From NCBI GenBank assembly GCA_016280345.1, contig JAEEGN010000245.1:1-16335 (forward strand): DNA of 16,335 nucleotides. The letters run 5' to 3'. This DNA comes from Selenomonadaceae bacterium. Lineage in GTDB: Bacteria > Bacillota > Negativicutes > Selenomonadales > Selenomonadaceae. Numbering within the stretch: the stretch's first letter is position 1; every line of letters begins with the position of its first letter. The translations under genes were made by a program, and so were the position numbers. Below the pieces are notes generated by a model. The model was not told the origin of the DNA. It ran no database searches and saw nothing but the letters and a program-made list of their open reading frames with translations. Of the stretch, positions 14,925-16,335 are shown one piece after another.

Positions 14925-16283
14925 GTGATAACCATTGACGATATTCTCGAAACGAACCGGATGATTACGGAGAACAAGCTCGACGTCCGCACCATCACCA
15001 TGGGCATTTCGCTGCGCGACTGCGCCCACCCCAACATCAAGCAGTTCTGCCAGAACATCTACGACAAGATTACCCGGTCGGCGGAATTCCTGGTATCGAC
15101 CGGGGAGGAAATCGAGGCGGAATACGGCATCCCCATCATTCACAAACGCATTTCCGTGACGCCCATCGCCATCGCCGCCGAGGCCTGCCGGACGGATTCC
15201 TTCGTGCCGGCGGCGGAGGCGCTGGACAAGGCGGGCAAGGCCGTGGGCGTGAACTTCATCGGCGGCTTCTCGGCCCTGGTGGAAAAGGGCTTCACCCACG
15301 GCGACCGGGTGCTCATCGACTCGATTCCCCAGGCGCTGGCAACGACAGACATCGTCTGCTCGTCGGTGAACCTGGCCACGACGAAGGCCGGCATCAACAT
15401 GGACTGCGTGCGGGAAATGGGCGAGGTCATCAAGCGGACCGCCGAACTCACCCGCGACCAGCAGGCCATCGGCTGCGCCAAGCTGGTGGTCTTCGCCAAC
15501 GCCCCCGGCGACAATCCCTTCATGGCCGGCGCCTTCCACGGCGTCAGCGAAGCCGAGAAGGTCGTCAGCGTCGGCGTCAGCGGCCCCGGCGTCGTGAAGC
15601 ACGCGCTGGAGGACCTGAAGGGCGCCGACTTCACCGAGGTCGCCGAAACCATCAAGCGCACCGCCTTCAAGATCACCCGCGTCGGCCAGCTCGTGGCCCG
15701 GGAAGCGGCCCGGCGGCTCGGCGTCCCCTTCGGCATCATCGACCTCTCGCTGGCCCCGACGCCGGCGGTAGGCGACAGCGTGGCCAACGTCCTGGAGGAA
15801 ATGGGCCTGGAGCGGTGCGGCCAGCACGGCACCACCGCCGCGCTGATGCTGCTCAACGACGCCGTGAAGAAGGGCGGCGTGATGGCCTCCTCCTCGGTGG
15901 GCGGCCTGTCCGGCGCGTTCATACCCCTGAGCGAGGACATCGGCATGATCGACGCCGCGGCCGCGGGCGCGCTCACGCTGGACAAGCTCGAAGCGATGAC
16001 CTGCGTGTGCTCGGTCGGCCTGGATATGATCGCCGTGCCCGGCGACACCCCCGCTTCGACGCTCGCCGCCATCCTGGCCGACGAGGCTGCCATCGGCGTG
16101 GTGAACCAGAAGACCACGGCCGTGCGCCTCGTCCCCGTGCCCGGCAAGGGCGTGGGCGAGTGGGTTGAGTTCGGCGGCCTGCTGGGCCGCGCGCCCATCA
16201 TCCCGGTGCATCCCGAATCGGCCGAGGCGTTCATCGCCCGCGGCGGACGCATCCCCGCGCCGATCAACAGCCTGAAAAACTGA
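14925..16283 (+). CDS. UPF0210 / DUF711 family protein
   Basis: A 452-residue cytosolic protein matching the UPF0210 (DUF711, PFL-like fold) family in length and sequence. Recognisable stretches are TITMGISLRDCAHPNIKQFC near the N-terminus, VNFIGGFSALVEKGFTHGD, LVVFANAPGDNPFMAGAFHG, GVPFGIIDLSLAPTPAVGDS, CGQHGTTAALMLLNDAVKKG and GLSGAFIPLSEDIGMI. Structural relatives suggest a glycyl-radical-enzyme-like barrel, but the catalytic role is not known to me and I assign none. The start is GTG (14925-14927), with AGGAGG 8 bases upstream. The preceding ACT-domain gene is its usual genomic partner; here they are separated by a 152-base structured spacer, longer than expected. The C-terminus is complete. 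Confidence 0.94.
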   Translation: MITIDDILETNRMITENKLDVRTITMGISLRDCAHPNIKQFCQNIYDKITRSAEFLVSTGEEIEAEYGIPIIHKRISVTPIAIAAEACRTDSFVPAAEALDKAGKAVGVNFIGGFSALVEKGFTHGDRVLIDSIPQALATTDIVCSSVNLATTKAGINMDCVREMGEVIKRTAELTRDQQAIGCAKLVVFANAPGDNPFMAGAFHGVSEAEKVVSVGVSGPGVVKHALEDLKGADFTEVAETIKRTAFKITRVGQLVAREAARRLGVPFGIIDLSLAPTPAVGDSVANVLEEMGLERCGQHGTTAALMLLNDAVKKGGVMASSSVGGLSGAFIPLSEDIGMIDAAAAGALTLDKLEAMTCVCSVGLDMIAVPGDTPASTLAAILADEAAIGVVNQKTTAVRLVPVPGKGVGEWVEFGGLLGRAPIIPVHPESAEAFIARGGRIPAPINSLKN

Positions 16284-16290
16284 GCGCGCA

Positions 16291-16335
16291 ACCCCTCAGT
16301 CAGCTTCGCTGACAGCTCCCCTTTTCAGGGGAGCC
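16291..16335. repeat. Partial dispersed palindromic repeat at the window edge
   Basis: Two perfect hairpins in tandem: GTCAGC-TTC-GCTGAC (16299-16313) and GCTCCCC-TTTTCA-GGGGAGC (16315-16334). They start eight bases after the UPF0210 stop. This CCCCTCAG...CAGCTCCCC...GGGGAGCC layout resembles, from memory, an abundant non-coding repeat in gut Bacillota genomes. The window ends before its far boundary, so its size and any terminator role are unseen. Confidence 0.6.

Overview
This 16.3-kb window looks like part of a chromosome from a GC-rich, low-oxygen member of the Bacillota. The signs are a SigH-family sigma factor very close to that of Bacillus, near-consensus sigma-A promoters, strong AGGAGG ribosome sites, the UPF0237/UPF0210 gene pair, and an 11-gene complex I operon without nuoEFG. 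A Negativicutes gut or rumen species is my best guess. That is an inference from gene style and from a palindromic repeat at the right edge; no marker gene settles it.

Left edge (1-1354, minus strand): the first 353 codons of the replication-restart helicase gene priA run off the window. Then comes a tRNA-Arg(CCG) gene with a perfect TTGACA-17-TATAAT promoter and a strong intrinsic terminator.

Centre (1355-11193, minus strand): a compact nuoABCDHIJKLMN operon has overlapping or nearly touching genes. It encodes the membrane arm (A, H, J, K, L, M, N) and the connecting/quinone module (B, C, D, I) of respiratory complex I. The NADH-binding module NuoEFG is absent, so the electron donor is not shown by the sequence. 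No terminator lies between nuoN and the tRNA, so the two may share the terminator at 1174-1207. Just upstream of nuoA, on the same strand, is a solitary tyrosine recombinase (11268-12266) with its own promoter and an inverted-repeat cluster in its leader.

Right part (12267-16335): a small YjdJ-type acetyltransferase gene (plus) converges on sigH (minus). sigH is divergent from a two-CBS-domain protein gene, which is followed by an ACT-domain protein (UPF0237) and a UPF0210/DUF711 protein, all plus strand. The spacer between the last two genes is unusually structured and has an insertion-like direct repeat. The window ends inside two tandem hairpins that look like a dispersed palindromic repeat.

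The points most worth following up are the NADH-module-less complex I, the loss of the usual TM7 lysine in NuoM while NuoL and NuoN keep theirs, the recombinase placed upstream of the respiratory operon, and the structured insert ahead of the UPF0210 gene. I saw no clearly new multi-gene system.
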